64,000 bases of DNA from Ziziphus jujuba (Eukaryota > Streptophyta > Magnoliopsida > Rosales > Rhamnaceae). Below are positions 1 through 11,788 of the stretch, piece by piece. The stretch lies in NCBI RefSeq assembly GCF_031755915.1, contig NC_083388.1:16245001-16309000 (forward strand). Reading direction: 5' to 3'. A program made the position numbers and the translations under genes. Each line of letters starts with the position of its first letter. Position 1 is the stretch's first letter. The notes below the pieces were generated by a model. The model saw nothing but the letters and a program-made list of their open reading frames with translations. It ran no database searches and had not been told where the DNA came from.

Positions 1-959
1 GGTTGTTTTTCATCATTGTTCTTGTGAATTTTGGTATTTGTTGATTGTTATTTGCTGTTATAGTATTAAATATTTGCATTCATATATTAAAAAAAAAAAA
101 AAACGGAGAGAAAAGAAGTGTGTTTGCGGCAACATATAAAAAAAAAAAAATGCACATTTGTATTTTTGTTTTGGAGGTCACATGTTTGGTGATTATTTTG
201 GTGTTGATCCTTGCTACTGCAGTTGTCTTATGTTCTATGAGTTAAAAAAAAATAAAAACATAAAAGAAGAATTATTTTTTGTCGTTGAATTTGGTTGATT
301 TTGGTTTGTTGAATTTGTTGAATTTGGTGTTAAAATTTGTTGCTGAAAATTTCTTGGAGCTGCTGATTTGTTTATTATTTATTCAATATTTGGAGTTGTT
401 GGAGAATTATTTTTTGTTGCTGGATAAATGAATTTTGGGTGCTTAAATGTTTTGGATTAAAATTAGTTAAAGGAATTGATACAAAACTTGAATTACAAGA
501 AGAACAACCGACACTATTCTTTAATTTTGTTCAAATTGATTCTTGTTCATGTTTGAAATTCTTTTTCTAAATTTTTATTCTTGAATCTGTAATTTCTTAC
601 CATCTGGTTCAGTTCTTTTTGATTCTAAAATTTCCTTTGTTAAATTGATTTATTTTTAGGTAGAAAAGCCAAGAATTAGGTGTTTAAAAATTCACTTGGT
701 ATTGTTTGTTTTTTGCTACTGTTTTTGTTGGTAGTTTAATTAAAACAGACTTGTGATCTAATTGTTTTTTTGTGGATGTTTTAATTAGAACTTTGAGCTA
801 ATTCTTTGAGTGGAAAGAGGTAGAAGATTGTGAGCTCAAAAGAGGGTTAAAAGCCAAAACTTGTATGAAAACACGAATGTCGAGACCTTGATCGAGTGAA
901 ACATGTGAGTGAGTGATTTTTGGTGAGAATTTATTTTATTTTGCATTATTTATACTAAC

Positions 960-2755
960 ATGGCAGATTCAAGGTTGAGGAGAGGAGATCCACCACTAAG
1001 AATTCATGAAGAAGAATCCATAGGATTCCATGGTGATTCCCGAGCTATGGGGGATGGTGAGCAAACAAACATGAGGACTGTCTTGGAACAATTATAGCAG
1101 ATGAATGCTCAATTTCACCATATAAATCAAAGGATGGACAGAATAGAAATATCTCATGATGGACCGAATTTGAGGCAAGAGTTCCATGGAGGTCGAGGTC
1201 GAGGAGGTCATGGACGACCTAGAGAGGAGTTTGAAAGGGGAAATTTTGGAGATGATTTTGAGGAAGGAATGGATTAAACGTTACATTGTCCAAGAGAGGC
1301 TAGGCCATGGGAGGCATAGGAGAGAGGAGGCAGATGATGATCTTGCAAAACATCCAGGTAAATATACCACCTTATATGGGAAAAAGTACCCCGAAGGCTT
1401 ACTTGGAATTGGAGAAGCATATGGAGATGATCTTCGATTGCCACAACTATTCAGAGAGTAAGAAGGTGAAATTGGCAGCAATGGAATTTAGCTATTACAC
1501 AGTCCAATGGTAGACTAATGAGCAAAACACCTGAAGGAGAGTTGGTGATGACTTGATTACTACATGGCGACAAATGAAAGGAGCCATGAGGAAGCGATTT
1601 GTACCATCACACTATCATAGGTTGTTGTATCAACGACTTCAATCTTTATCTCGAGGAAATAGGTCCATGGAGGATTATTACAAGGAGATGGAGATGCTGA
1701 TGATGAGATTGAGCATGAATGAAGATAGAGAAGCAACCATGGCAAGGTTTTTGGGTGGTTTGAATCATGATATAGCCAACTAAGTGGAGCTTCAACAATA
1801 CGTAGAATTGGAGGAGATGCTTCATTTGCCGTCAAAATTGAAAACCAATTCAAAAGATGGGGAAGCTCATGGTTCGTAGGAGTTATAAATAGTAGGAGGT
1901 CAAATCCAAGTGCTTGGAGAAGCAATCCCATCTATGATTCAAAGCCAATACCGAAACTAAGTGAAGAAAGCTCCAATCGGCCAAAAAGGGCAGCCAAGGC
2001 TGAATCTGTCCAAGCACCAAGGAATGAAGGTAAATCCGAATCTAAGCCTTCTAGAACTCGTGATGTTGTGTTATTTAAGTGCCAGGGAAGAGGACACATT
2101 GCTAGTCAATGCCCGAATAAGAGGATCATAGTGTTGAAAGGTAATGGCGAACTAGAATTCGAAAGTGAAAAAAGTGATGCTGAAACTGAAATTGATGGTG
2201 AGGAAGTTGGAGATGATGGGCATGATGAATCTGAAACTCTCAAGACATCTAAGGCTGATTTGAGTTTAGTAGCAAGGAGGGTTCTAACCATGTACAAAGA
2301 TGAGGATCAAATTCAAAAAGAAAACATCTTCCACACCCGATGGGAAATTCAATGTAAGATTTGTTGTATGATTATTGATAATGGAAGTTGTACAAATGTA
2401 ATTAGTAACATTGTGGTTGATAAATTAGGCCTAACAACTATTAAACATCTAGAACCATATAGATTACAATGGCTTAATGATAGTGGTGAGATGTGTGGAT
2501 GTCATTTTATGTGATGTTGTGCCTATGCATGCCGGACATATTCTATCAGGTAGACCATGGAAATTTTATAAAGATGCAATTCATTATGGTCGAGAGACTT
2601 ATATTGTTTTCAAGTTTAAGGGAATGAAGGTCAAGCTGGAGCCATTGACTTCCAAGGAAGTATATAGAGACCAATTGTTAATACAACAAAGGAGGGAGGC
2701 CGAAAAACTCAAGGAGAAAACTAGTATGGCACCTACGGCTTCACCATCCATCTAA
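960..2755 (+). pseudogene. gypsy gag-protease remnant of copy 1
   Basis: Gag and protease normally build the virus-like particle and cut the polyprotein. The ATG at 960 (MADSR) is the start shared with copies at 14059 and 23800. The gag frame is broken by a TAG near 1095 and by several frameshifts between 1270 and 1550. A fragment at 1553-1783 keeps the capsid-like helical region (TTWRQMKGAMRKRF). The zinc knuckle near 2080 reads CQGRGHIASQC, and the usual first Cys of CX2C is Leu. The protease motif is DNGS, where sibling copies have DSGS, so the active site is altered. The frame then shifts again near 2500. The protease-RT linker ends at 2755, where the rest of pol has been deleted. Confidence 0.85.
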
Positions 2756-2799
2756 GAAGATCAGTCCGAGATTACTATTCAAGCTAAGCATTCTAAGTT

Positions 2800-3111
2800 A
2801 GCTTAGTTGTCAAACTAGTCAACGCATTTCCTAATTTGTGTTTGACATTTTGGGTTTTTATTTATTTATTGGCTGGACAAATCAAGTTAGAAAAGTTATT
2901 ATTTTATTATTTTAATTGTAAATTAATTAATTCTTAATTCAAAATAAAGGAATTAATTAATCCACATTAGATTGGGAAAGGAGGTGAATTTCAGCCGAAC
3001 TAGGTTTCCTATTCTTTGGTGGCTGGTTTTACCTAGATAATTAGGGTTTTATTTTGTAACTTTTTAGCCTATTTAAGGGATTATTTTATTAATAATATAC
3101 AGTACATTATT
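2800..3111 (+). repeat. gypsy LTR piece, left part of a split LTR
   Basis: This matches the middle of the gypsy LTR (compare 63520-63850), including the AATTAATTAATT-rich block and the TATTTAAG promoter-like site near 3070. It stops at the insertion point of the minus-strand element and continues at 7635. The first part of the LTR is missing because of the pol deletion. Confidence 0.85.
3107..3111. repeat. target-site duplication TTATT (left)
   Basis: These five bases repeat exactly at 7630-7634, flanking the minus-strand gypsy element. They mark a simple integration event. Confidence 0.85.
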
Positions 3112-4194
3112 TGATACGAACCTAGGACGACCTGCTCCTAAACCCGTATTATATTAGCCCGGATCTTTAATTAAGTTCAAGTTCTAATGGAATGAACCTC
3201 AACGCCAAACCAACCTGTGGTTAGAAACCTTGGTATAATGTAGACGCCACAATAGGGGATGGAAAACCTATTGATAAGTCAAGCTAAAACAACCAAGTCT
3301 CTAATGGTGTTTTAGGTGTTCTCAAAGAACAAAGAGATAATTAATCTCACAAGTATTTTCTCAATCAAATCAAAGTTGTATTCATATTGAAAAATAAGCC
3401 TTTAAATAGGCTATGAAAGAAACAAAGTAAACCCTAAAAACCCTAGGTAAAACAGGCCACACAATAAAGAGTTCTATGGTGGCCGAAATTCTCACTCCTT
3501 TCCTAATCTAATTTGGATTAATTAATTCCTTTATTTTGAATTAGGAATTAATTAATTTACAATGGAAAATAATAAAATAATAACTTTCCTAAACTTATTT
3601 TTTCAGAAAATAAATAAATAAAAACTAAAAAGTAATGGTAATTTCCTAAAACAAAAAGTAGAATCAAATTAGGAAACTATAATACTAGCTTTTCCCATGC
3701 TTTGTAAGATGGAAAATAAACTGAATATGAAGGCCCACACGTTTCCCATGCTTGGAAAAATAAGAAAAGGCTAATACAGTAAAATACAGTAAAGCCAGCA
3801 AGCAATACAGCAAATTCGGCCAAATTGTTGAAGCTGTCTGTACAAGCCCTTTTTGATTGCATTTGAGGCTGATTTAACTTGATTCCATGACCTCTTATGC
3901 ATATGTATTGAACCCATAAAGCATTGGAACCATTTCATACTTCCCGGACTCCAAAAATGTACCAAAACCGTCACCCGGGTCCGTATCGACTTCCACCACT
4001 TGGATGCTTAGAATAGGCTTTGTATCTTCAAGTATGGACAAGCTCTGTTGAGATTGATTACCCCCTGTATAAATACTCCCAGGTTGTCCTTAAATCTCTT
4101 AATTTGAGCTCTTGTGATTGGCCTAGTCTTCATCCGTGTCGAGTCAGCACCCCAGCGGGTTATCGGTTGAGCGGCCTCGGGCGGAATCACATCA
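3112..4194 (-). repeat. 3' LTR of minus-strand gypsy element
   Basis: The LTR reads TGATACGAACC at its plus-strand left end and ends in ATCA beside the purine tract (TTCCCTTCCTC on the plus strand). It matches 6495-7629 except for about 50 bp missing near 3690 (the segment at about 7076-7130 in the partner). The pol frame runs into it from the right. Confidence 0.9.
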
Positions 4195-5743
4195 TTCCCT
4201 TCCTCTTGAAAAGGATTTATCCTCAAATCAAGATCATCACCTGCAGCGAAAGGAGTTAAATCAGCAACAATAAATGCAGCACTCATGTTATACTCACCCG
4301 GTAAATCAAGCTTGTAGGCATTCTTGTTATTCGGCTCCAAAACTTGAAAAAGTCCATCCATAGGCGGCATGAGCTTTGACTTTCTTTGTTTAGTAAACCT
4401 TTCCTTTCGTAAGTGAAACCAAAACAATTCTCCTGGGTCAAACACTCTTACAACAAAATCTAGAAATACATGCTCATTATGGTAAAAATTACACTTTTTA
4501 AAGTTAGCAAACAATATTTCCCAAATTTTCAAATTGCCACTAAGTAAAGCTCTCAACAATGCAGATAAAGTTCTATGCAATAAAGACATCTTTAAATAAG
4601 TATCTTTAAAATTCATGGTCAGTAATGATTTCTTATTCATAATTACTTTATTAACATTACCAAAGCTAAGATAAAAATTAATATTTTTCCTTTCTTGTCT
4701 TCCTTTTCCTTTCTCACTCACGGCCATCTCACCTTCCTCACTCTCGGATTTTGCACTAAATTTCTCACTCTCGATTTTATTAAAATTTTTCCACACAACC
4801 TGAGTATTAGAAGACTTACCTTGGACAGCAAGCTCACCTTTTCCCTCTTGATTGGATGGTAGTCCACTTGGAATTTCATTTTGGAAGACATCTCCAAATT
4901 TCTTCAAAAGAGAAATCATTGAACTTGGCAATTCAAGTTCTTCAAAGTTAGTTTGATCATTAAAATAATTTTCTTTATAAATCATGACCAGCAAAGGTTT
5001 CTTACACTCAATAACCTTATTAATATCCCTTAAACTCAAATAAAAATTGCTACTTAACCTTTCTTTTCTTTTCTTTTTTATTTTCCCCTTGGATTGGTGC
5101 AAACCTTTTTTATTTTCCCTTCCTTCTCCAAGCTCTCGGGTTTGCCACTTTCTTTCCCCTCTCTTTCAGCTTTCTCTTGATCTTTCCACTCAATATGAGC
5201 CTTAGAGACCTTACCTTGATCAGCAACCTCATTCTTACCTTCTTGAAAGGATGGTGAAGCCGTTGGTGCCATACTTGCTTTTTCCTTGAGCTTTTCGGCT
5301 TCTCTCCTTTGTTGCATTTGTAATTGGTCTTTGTAAACCTCTTTAGGAGATAATGGTTCCAGCTTGACCTTCTTCCCTTTGAACCTGAAAACAATACTAT
5401 TTTCTCGACCAAAATGAGTAGCATCTTTATCAAATTGCCATGGCCTACCTAATGGTATATGTCCAGCAATCATGGGTACAATATCACATAAAACTACATC
5501 CTCATATCTACCTATACTAAATTTTACTTTGGCTTGTTTGTTTACTTTCATCTCACCACTATCATTAAGGCATTGTAATCTATAAGGTTCTGGATGTTTA
5601 ATAGTTGTTAAGCCTAATTTATCAACTACAATGTTACTAATTACATTTGTACAACTTCCACTGTCAATAATCATACTACAAATCTTACCTTGAATTTCAC
5701 ATCGGGTGTGGAAGATGTTCTCTCTTTGAATCAAAGAGAACAA
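4008..5743 (-). pseudogene. Rearranged gypsy pol: protease, duplicated linker, RT and integrase scraps
   Basis: Reading leftward from 5743: protease with DSGS intact and a GHIPLGRPWQF motif; the basic protease-RT linker; a second, diverged copy of that linker (QEGKNEVADQGK and QEGKGELAVQGK mark the two); a short integrase piece (RTLSALLRALLSGN); a short RT piece (LFANFKKCNFYHNEHVFLDF); then the integrase C-terminus (FDPGELFWFHLRKERF). RT and integrase active sites are absent. A frameshift near 5090 splits the reading frame into two overlapping parts, 5743-5078 and 5102-4008. The tail continues about 60 codons past the LTR boundary ([20 protein letters not shown]). Gag is missing: the leader joins the protease directly near 5720. 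Confidence 0.88.
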
Positions 5744-6480
5744 AAATATAGAAAAGTTGTTGGTTGTTGTTCTTGTAATTCAAGTTTTGTATCAATTCCT
5801 TTAACTTATTTTAATCCAAATAATTTAACCCTCAAACTCAACTATCCAGCAGCAAAAATAACTCTCCAGAAACTCCAAATATGTAACAAACAGTCAACAA
5901 TGCAGCAGTTCAAGGAAATTTCCAGCAAACACCAAATTCAACAAACCAATTATTATTATTTTTTTTTAAATTTGGCTTTTTCTTTTTTTCTTTTTTTTTT
6001 TCACTCACAGAACATAAACAACTGCAGTAGCAAGAATGATTACCAAAATTGCAATTCCTCCTAAACAAACACCAAACCCGTGACCTCCAAATAAACAAAA
6101 AAGTGCAGTTTTTTTTTTTTTTTTTAAATGTTGCCACAAACAGTTTTTTTTTTTTTTTTTATATGTTGCTGCAAACCCTTCTTTTTTCTTTTTTTTTTTT
6201 TTTGAATATATGAATGCAAATATTTAAGAGTAAAACAGCAAAACAAAAATCAACAAAAGCCAAAATCAACAAGAACAATGATGAAAAACAACCAACAAAC
6301 TGAGAAACAAAAATTACGATAAAACTAGGAAACCCAATTCAACTAGGAATGAATTTTTTTTTTTTTTAAAGATGCAGAACGTGTATGGGATGGATGCAAC
6401 CTTAACCTAATGCTAAAATTGCAAAATAACACAAAACTAAATAAAGCAAATAAAGATAGATCAAACCTGAACAAAATTTA
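5744..6480 (-). other. gypsy 5' leader (minus strand)
   Basis: This untranslated leader lies between the primer-binding site and the protease. On the plus strand it shows long T-runs (5968-6000, 6109-6126, 6143-6160, 6181-6203, 6356-6367) that correspond to A-runs in the plus-strand copies. No gene is seen in it. Confidence 0.8.
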
Positions 6481-6492
6481 GCTCTGATACCA
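6481..6492 (-). other. Primer-binding site, initiator Met-tRNA type
   Basis: The plus strand reads GCTCTGATACCA, the reverse complement of TGGTATCAGAGC, two bases from the LTR end. In plant retrotransposons this pairs with the 3' end of initiator-methionine tRNA to prime minus-strand synthesis. Confidence 0.92.
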
Positions 6493-6494
6493 AA

Positions 6495-7629
6495 TGATAC
6501 GAACCTAGGACGACCTGCTCCTAAACACGTATTATATTAGCCCGGATCTTTAATTAAGTTCAAGTTCTAATGGAATGGACCTCAACCCTAACCAACCTAT
6601 GGTTAGAAACCTTGGTATAATGTAGACGCCACAATAGGGGATGGAAAACCTATTGATAAGTCAAGCTAAAACAACCAAGTCTCTAATGGTGTTTTAGGTG
6701 TTCTCAAAGAACAAAGAGATAATTAATCTCACAAGTATTTTCTCAATCAAATCAAAGTTGTATTCATATTGAAAAATAAGCCTTTAAATAGGCTTTGAAA
6801 GAAACAAAGTAAACCCTAAAAACCCTAGGTAAAAAAGGCCACACAATAAATAGTTCTATGGTGGCCGAAATTCTCAGTCCTTTCCTAATCTAATTTGGAT
6901 TAATTAATTCCTTTATTTTGAATTAGGAATTAATTAATTTACAATGAAAATAATAAAATAATAACTTTCCTAAACGTATTTTTTCAGAAAATAAATAAAT
7001 AAAAACTAAAAAGTAATGGTAATTTCCTAAAACAAAAAGTAGAATCAAATTAGGAAACTATAATACTAGCTTTTTGACTAAGTTGACTTTGACCAATCTT
7101 TGACCAAATTGAGCTCCAAATCAGCTTCTAGATGCTTTGTAGGATGCCAAATAAACTGAATATGAAGGCCCACACGTTGCCCATGCTTGGAAAAATAAGA
7201 AAAGTCTAATACAGTAACATACAGTAAAGCCAGCAAGCAATACAGCAAATTTGGCCAAATTGTCGAAGCTGTCTGTACAAGCCCTTTTTGATTGCATTTG
7301 AGGCTGCTTTAACTTGATTCCATGACCTCTTAGGCATATGTATTGAACCCATAAAGCATTGGAACCATTTCATACTTCCCGGACTCCAAAAATGTACCAA
7401 AACCGTCACCCGGGTCTGTATCGGCTTCCACCACTTGGATGCTTAGAATAGGCTTTGTATCTTCAAGTATGGACAAGCTCTGTTGAGATTGATTACCCCC
7501 TATATAAATACTCCCAGGTTGTCCTTAAATCTCTTTATTTGAGCTCTTGTGATTGGCCTAGTCTTCATCCGTGTCGAGTCAGCACCCCAGCGGGTTATCG
7601 GTTGAGTGGCCTTGGGCAGAATCACCTCA
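6495..7629 (-). repeat. 5' LTR of minus-strand gypsy element
   Basis: It starts TGATACGAACC beside the primer-binding site and ends CCTCA. It matches 3112-4194. It is followed by TTATT, the second copy of the target duplication. Confidence 0.9.
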
Positions 7630-7634
7630 TTATT
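7630..7634. repeat. target-site duplication TTATT (right)
   Basis: This is identical to 3107-3111 on the other side of the element. Confidence 0.85.
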
Positions 7635-7881
7635 CATACAGAAATTAGTTGTGAGATTGAATTCTCTTTATTCTCTTTGAACACCTAAAACACTATTAGT
7701 GAATGAGTGTTTTAGTTTGACTTATCAATAGGATATCCATCACCTATTGTGGCATCTTCATTATACCAAGGTTTCTAATTACAAGTTGGTTAGGGTTTAG
7801 GTGACCATTAGAACTTGAACATAATTAGATCTGGGCTAATATAATACGGGTTTAGACACATGTCATTCTAGGTTTGTATCA
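7635..7881 (+). repeat. gypsy LTR piece, right part of the split LTR
   Basis: This continues the LTR interrupted at 3111. It contains CAATAGG...CCTATTG (the conserved hairpin) and the LTR terminus GGTTTGTATCA at 7871-7881. It is followed directly by a minus-strand LTR piece rather than by an internal region. Confidence 0.85.
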
Positions 7882-8406
7882 TTTGAGCTCCAAATAAGCT
7901 TCCATATGCCACGTAGGATGCCAAATATGATTAATAATGATTCCCACACATTGCCCCTTGATTGGAATAAGTCAAACTTACTTGAAAAAAGAAGATAAGT
8001 CAAAGTTAATGGCTAAATAGCACATTTTCAGCGAAATTGTGATGTTGTCCATAAAACCTGGTTTTGGATGCGTTTAATTCTACCTTGACATGATTCCATA
8101 GACTCTTAGTGATATCCATTGAATTCAAGAAGTGTTGGATCCATTCGTTGCTACCTAGCGTCCATAATGGCACTAAAACAGCTACCAGGGTTTGCAACAA
8201 CTTCTACAATTTGGTTGCTTAAAAGAGGCCTTGTATCTTCAGTTATTGGCAAGCCCTTTTTAGAATTAATTACTCCCTATATAAAAGCAGTAAGGTTCTC
8301 CTTCAACCTCTTGGCTTGAGCTTTAGTGATCAGCCTGGTCTTCATCTGTATCGGGTCAGCACTCCAGTGGGTTGTCAATTGTGAGGGCACGAACGAATTC
8401 TCATCA
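7882..8406 (-). repeat. gypsy LTR fragment (3' LTR of a minus-strand copy)
   Basis: This is the first half of a gypsy LTR in minus orientation. It ends in TCTCATCA at 8406 beside a purine tract (plus strand TTCCCCTCC). The second half of this LTR, with promoter and R/U5, is missing at the 7881 junction. Confidence 0.85.
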
Positions 8407-9496
8407 TTCCCCTCCTTTTGAAAAGGATTTGCCCTCAAATCGAAATCATAACCTACAGCAAAAGGAGATAAGTCAGCAATATTAAATGTAGGACTAACAT
8501 TATACTCACTCGGTAACTCAAGTTTGTATACATTGTCATTAATCCACTCCAAAACTTGAAAAGGTCCATCTCCACACGGCATAAGCTTGGATTTCCTTTG
8601 TTCGAGAAACCTCTCCTTCCTTAGGTGCAACCAAACCAAATCTCCTGGGTCAAACACTACCACAACAAATCTGAAAAATACAAGCTCATCTTGGCAAAAA
8701 AAAATCACACTTTTTAAAATTACCATACAATCTTTCTTTCCAAAGTACTCCTAAAACTAACCTAAGATGTACTGCATGATCATCTAACCTAAGAATTGGA
8801 TGCCTATATTTAATAATTATATTATTAATAGCTTTACAATCTAAACACATGCGCCATGAACCATCTTTCTTAGGTACTAATAAAATAGGTGCAACATATG
8901 GACTCATGCTTTGACGAACATAACCCTTGAATAATAACTCATTTACCTGCCTTCATAGCTTATTAGGATTACTTCTATATGCAGGCCTATTAGGAATTGC
9001 AACTCCTAGCACATAGCCAATTTGATGTTCAATCCATCGGATAGGCAGTAGTCCAGGAGGAATTTTCTCCTGAAAGACATCATTAAATTCCTGTAAAAGA
9101 GAAGAAATAGAACTTGGCAATTCATGTTCCTTGGGATTAGCTTGATCATTTAAAATATATCTTTATAAATCATGACCAGCAAAGGTTTCTTATTCAAGAT
9201 GGCTTTATTAACATCCCCAAAATTGAGATAAATGTTTTTCTTTTTCTCCATTTTTCATTCTTTTTCTTTCCCAATCATGGATATAACTTGTTTTCCTTCA
9301 CTATTTGGTTTCTCACTATACCTCTCGGTTTTCTCAAGCTTCCCCTCATTCCTGAGTTTCTCCCTTTTTTCCCCCTAATTTGAGTTTAGGACACTTACCT
9401 GGTTGTTCTTGTAGGTCCTTGCTCCTTTGAATAATTGTTGAAGCCCTGCGTGCCATACTAGCCTTTTCTTTAAGCTTTTCGGCCTCCTTCCTTTAA
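8407..9496 (-). pseudogene. gypsy pol remnant: linker, RT start, integrase C-terminus
   Basis: Reading leftward from 9496: protease-RT linker, then the start of reverse transcriptase ([22 protein letters not shown], 8907-8770). An internal deletion then joins RT directly to a short RT/connection piece ([10 protein letters not shown]) and the integrase C-terminus (VFDPGDLVWLHLRKERF, about 8660). The RT active-site block, RNase H and the integrase core are lost. The reading frame continues into the LTR, ending in TKAQAKRLKENLTAFI at 8277. Stops and frameshifts occur upstream of 8907. Confidence 0.85.
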
Positions 9497-10428
9497 GGCG
9501 TGTAGCCACAAATAAGGTCTCGACCACCTCATTCACAACATTTACTTGTTGCCTTCCTTGCTTGCATACTTTACCAACATGTCCTCTTTGCCCACATTTG
9601 TCACAAGTTGCATTCGGTCTCCAAAAGCACTTGTTTGGTGCATGTCCATGCTTTTTTCAATTGGGGCATGCTTGATAACCTCCATGATTTTGTCGTTCTT
9701 CGTTGTTGCCGTGTATTGTTGTTGTTGTTGAAACCTCAATAACCGATTCATCCTTTGTTCTTGTTCTTATTCTTTTTAGCTTTTTGCTTTGACTAGGTAT
9801 AACAGCACTTTCCAAGGACTCCTCCTTTCTTATGGCTCTTCTTTGTTCGATTGCTTGGAGGGCATTGATAAGCTCACTTAAAGTAATCTCACTAAGATTC
9901 CTTGATTCCTCAAGGGAAGAAATCTTAGCGTCAAACTTTTTGGGTAAGCTCACTAATACTTTTTCTACAACCTTTTGGTCAGTCAATGGCTCTCCAAGGG
10001 CTCTAATTTGGTTCAGAAGCTTTAGTAGTCTATCAATGAAGTCCTTAACCAACTTATTTTCTTTCATTCTAAATGCTTCAAACTCTCTTCTTAAGTTCAA
10101 AACTTGTATTTGCCTAGTTCTAGTGTTTTCTTGAAATTCTTCTTACAACTTTAACCAAACTTCTCTAGCACTTGTACAATACATGATTCTAGTGAAGATG
10201 GAGTCACTCATCAAAGAATGAAGGACTGTCAAGGGCTTGAGTCCTTTGGCTATCTCGATGTCATGTGCAAGTCTTTATGCTTGTATGGCATTTAGTCTCA
10301 ACTCTTCAAGTTCATAACCTTCTTCCATCACATCCCAAAGTCCAGAGGCTTGTAGATAGGCTTTCATCTTTATGCTCCAAATGGAGTAATTTTGGTGAAG
10401 TGGGTGGTGCAAAACTCTGAGAAGCCAT
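9497..10428 (-). pseudogene. Ty1/copia gag remnant (family C2)
   Basis: Gag is the capsid protein. The ATG at 10428 begins MASQSFAPPT, close to the MASQSFATPTPPKFE start of the copia at 16359. The helical gag domain is open from 10100 to 9657 (LRREFEAFRMKENKLVKDFIDR... ending in QAIEQRR). Two zinc-knuckle-like stretches follow near 9660-9560 (CPN...HGHAPNKC and CDKCGQRGHVGKVC). The N-terminal half is broken by stops and a frameshift near 10380. The element is cut off at about 9497, where it meets gypsy linker sequence, so protease and everything 3' of it is gone. The leader at 10429-10601 holds no gene. Confidence 0.85.
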
Positions 10429-10601
10429 GTCACAAAAATGGATTTTGAAGAAGGTAACTCTTGAGTTGGATTTTTGGTGAGTTTTCAAGCTAGATTTTTG
10501 TACCATTTCCAACCAAAAGTAAAAGGAATGAAATAGGGGGTTCTCTCACAAGAAAATGGACTAGAAATAAAGCTCATAAGATCCCTCAATGGTCAAACAA
10601 A

Positions 10602-10613
10602 GCTCTGATACCA
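10602..10613 (-). other. Primer-binding site of copia C2
   Basis: The plus strand reads GCTCTGATACCA directly against the LTR terminus TGTTGG. It is the initiator Met-tRNA type and fixes the orientation as minus. Confidence 0.9.
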
Positions 10614-11667
10614 TGTTGGAGTTGTTATGGTTTTTGGGTTCACTTGGCCAAGAATATTGTACACAAGGTGTTAGTCTTGTGTACAACCTTTAATCCAGTT
10701 TTTTGTTTAGTATTTAGGTGATTTTTTATGTTTTTTTTTTTTTTATTGGTGATATTGAGGTTTGTTGTTAGGGTTTTAGTTTAGAAGGAAGAAAAAGAAG
10801 ATGAAGAAGAAGAGAAGATGCTAAATTAGGCCACACAAACTAGACAGCACAATTTATCATTTCATTTCACTCATTTGTTGCATTATGTAGATACAAAACT
10901 TGTCTCACATATGTGAAGTGTATGTGAGACCAAATGGAAGTCTTTAAAATTAAAAAATTATACATTTCCCACCTAATAATCTAATCTAAAAAATTTTAAT
11001 ACCAGTTCACATGTGAGTGCACAAATATGGCAAAAGTTGATGAGATTTTGAACTTCAAAAGACTGTCTCCATGAAATTAGGTAATGCTAATTTGACCTAA
11101 TGGAAGGCTGAGATTTATTCATCCAAATTGCTTGAATTTTTACATTTGGCATGATCCAATATTAAGGATGAAATATAGAGAAAACCAGGTCCAAAAGAAT
11201 TGGGTAAGGCCTCCAATTCATCTTAAACACGTGGGCCGTAACTATTAGAAATCTCAGTAGTTATGCCAACTTGCAACCTGCATATCTTGGGCTTCCCAAG
11301 TCCTTTTTGAGTAATTATTTTAGCTATATTTTCTTTTATATGTGTATTACAATATATCGAAAAACAATAACCTGGTTTTAAAAACTCAGAATATGCCAGC
11401 CCCAACAATGGACCTATGTTGCTGGAAACACAATTTCCAGCACATAGCCATTTTGCAGAACAAAATCAATACCTAGCAAAGAGACAATTCCTAAGCTAAA
11501 TACAACAAAACCTAGGCATTCAAAAGACATTAAAAGGAACATAGAACATAGATATAAATACAACTTTAAGACACTCAACAAAATATTTCTTAGAAAGAAA
11601 GAAAGAGGGTACAAACCATGGTGAACTTTGGCTTGCACGAGGTTTAAAGATTACCACCTTTTCAACA
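10614..11667 (-). repeat. 5' LTR of copia C2
   Basis: The LTR starts TGTTGGAG at 10614 and ends TTTTCAACA at 11667. Read on the minus strand it begins TGTTGAAAAGGTGGTAATC, clearly related to the TGTTGAAATGTGGTGATC start of the copia LTRs at 15139, 18662 and 57164, but well diverged over the rest. It shares with them an inverted repeat at 11416-11446 (TGCTGGAAA / TTTCCAGCA). No gene is seen. The matching 3' LTR is absent. Confidence 0.85.
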
Positions 11668-11788
11668 AAGAAACAATTACTGGTCATGATTTACAAAGAT
11701 GCATATTTAAATGATTAATCTAACCTTGAACAACTTGAATTGACAAGTTCTATTTCTTCTCTTTTACAGGATTTTGAAGATGCCTTTC
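11668..11788 (+). pseudogene. gypsy protease-RT linker fragment
   Basis: This short plus-strand fragment matches the linker of other gypsy copies (compare 45455-45560: a GHDLQRC-like stretch, then FEDAF near 11775). It lies between the copia C2 LTR and the start of the next gypsy LTR. It is all that remains of an older gypsy copy here. Confidence 0.7.

Larger units (their letters stand above)
1..3111 (+). mobile_element. Ty3/gypsy copy 1, truncated (leader, gag, protease, LTR piece)
   Basis: This is a plus-strand gypsy retrotransposon whose 5' LTR lies outside the window. Positions 1-959 are the untranslated leader, recognisable by its A-runs and similarity to the leaders at 12.9-14.0, 22.6-23.8, 34.6-35.7 and 41.5-42.3 kb. 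Gag and protease remnants follow. Reverse transcriptase, RNase H and integrase are absent: coding sequence stops near 2790 and passes straight into the middle of an LTR. That LTR was later split by the minus-strand element at 3112-7629 and resumes at 7635-7881. The element is dead. Confidence 0.85.
3112..7629 (-). mobile_element. Non-autonomous Ty3/gypsy element, complete with both LTRs
   Basis: This 4.5-kb element has LTRs at 3112-4194 and 6495-7629, a primer-binding site at 6481-6492, a purine tract just inside the 3' LTR, and the 5-bp target duplication TTATT. It has no gag and no RT or integrase catalytic core. What remains is a leader, a protease, a duplicated linker, small joined RT and integrase pieces, and the pol C-terminus. 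The copy at 11789-22623 has the same internal arrangement, so this is a subfamily that moved with enzymes supplied by other elements rather than a one-off deletion. It is inserted in another gypsy LTR. Confidence 0.9.
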
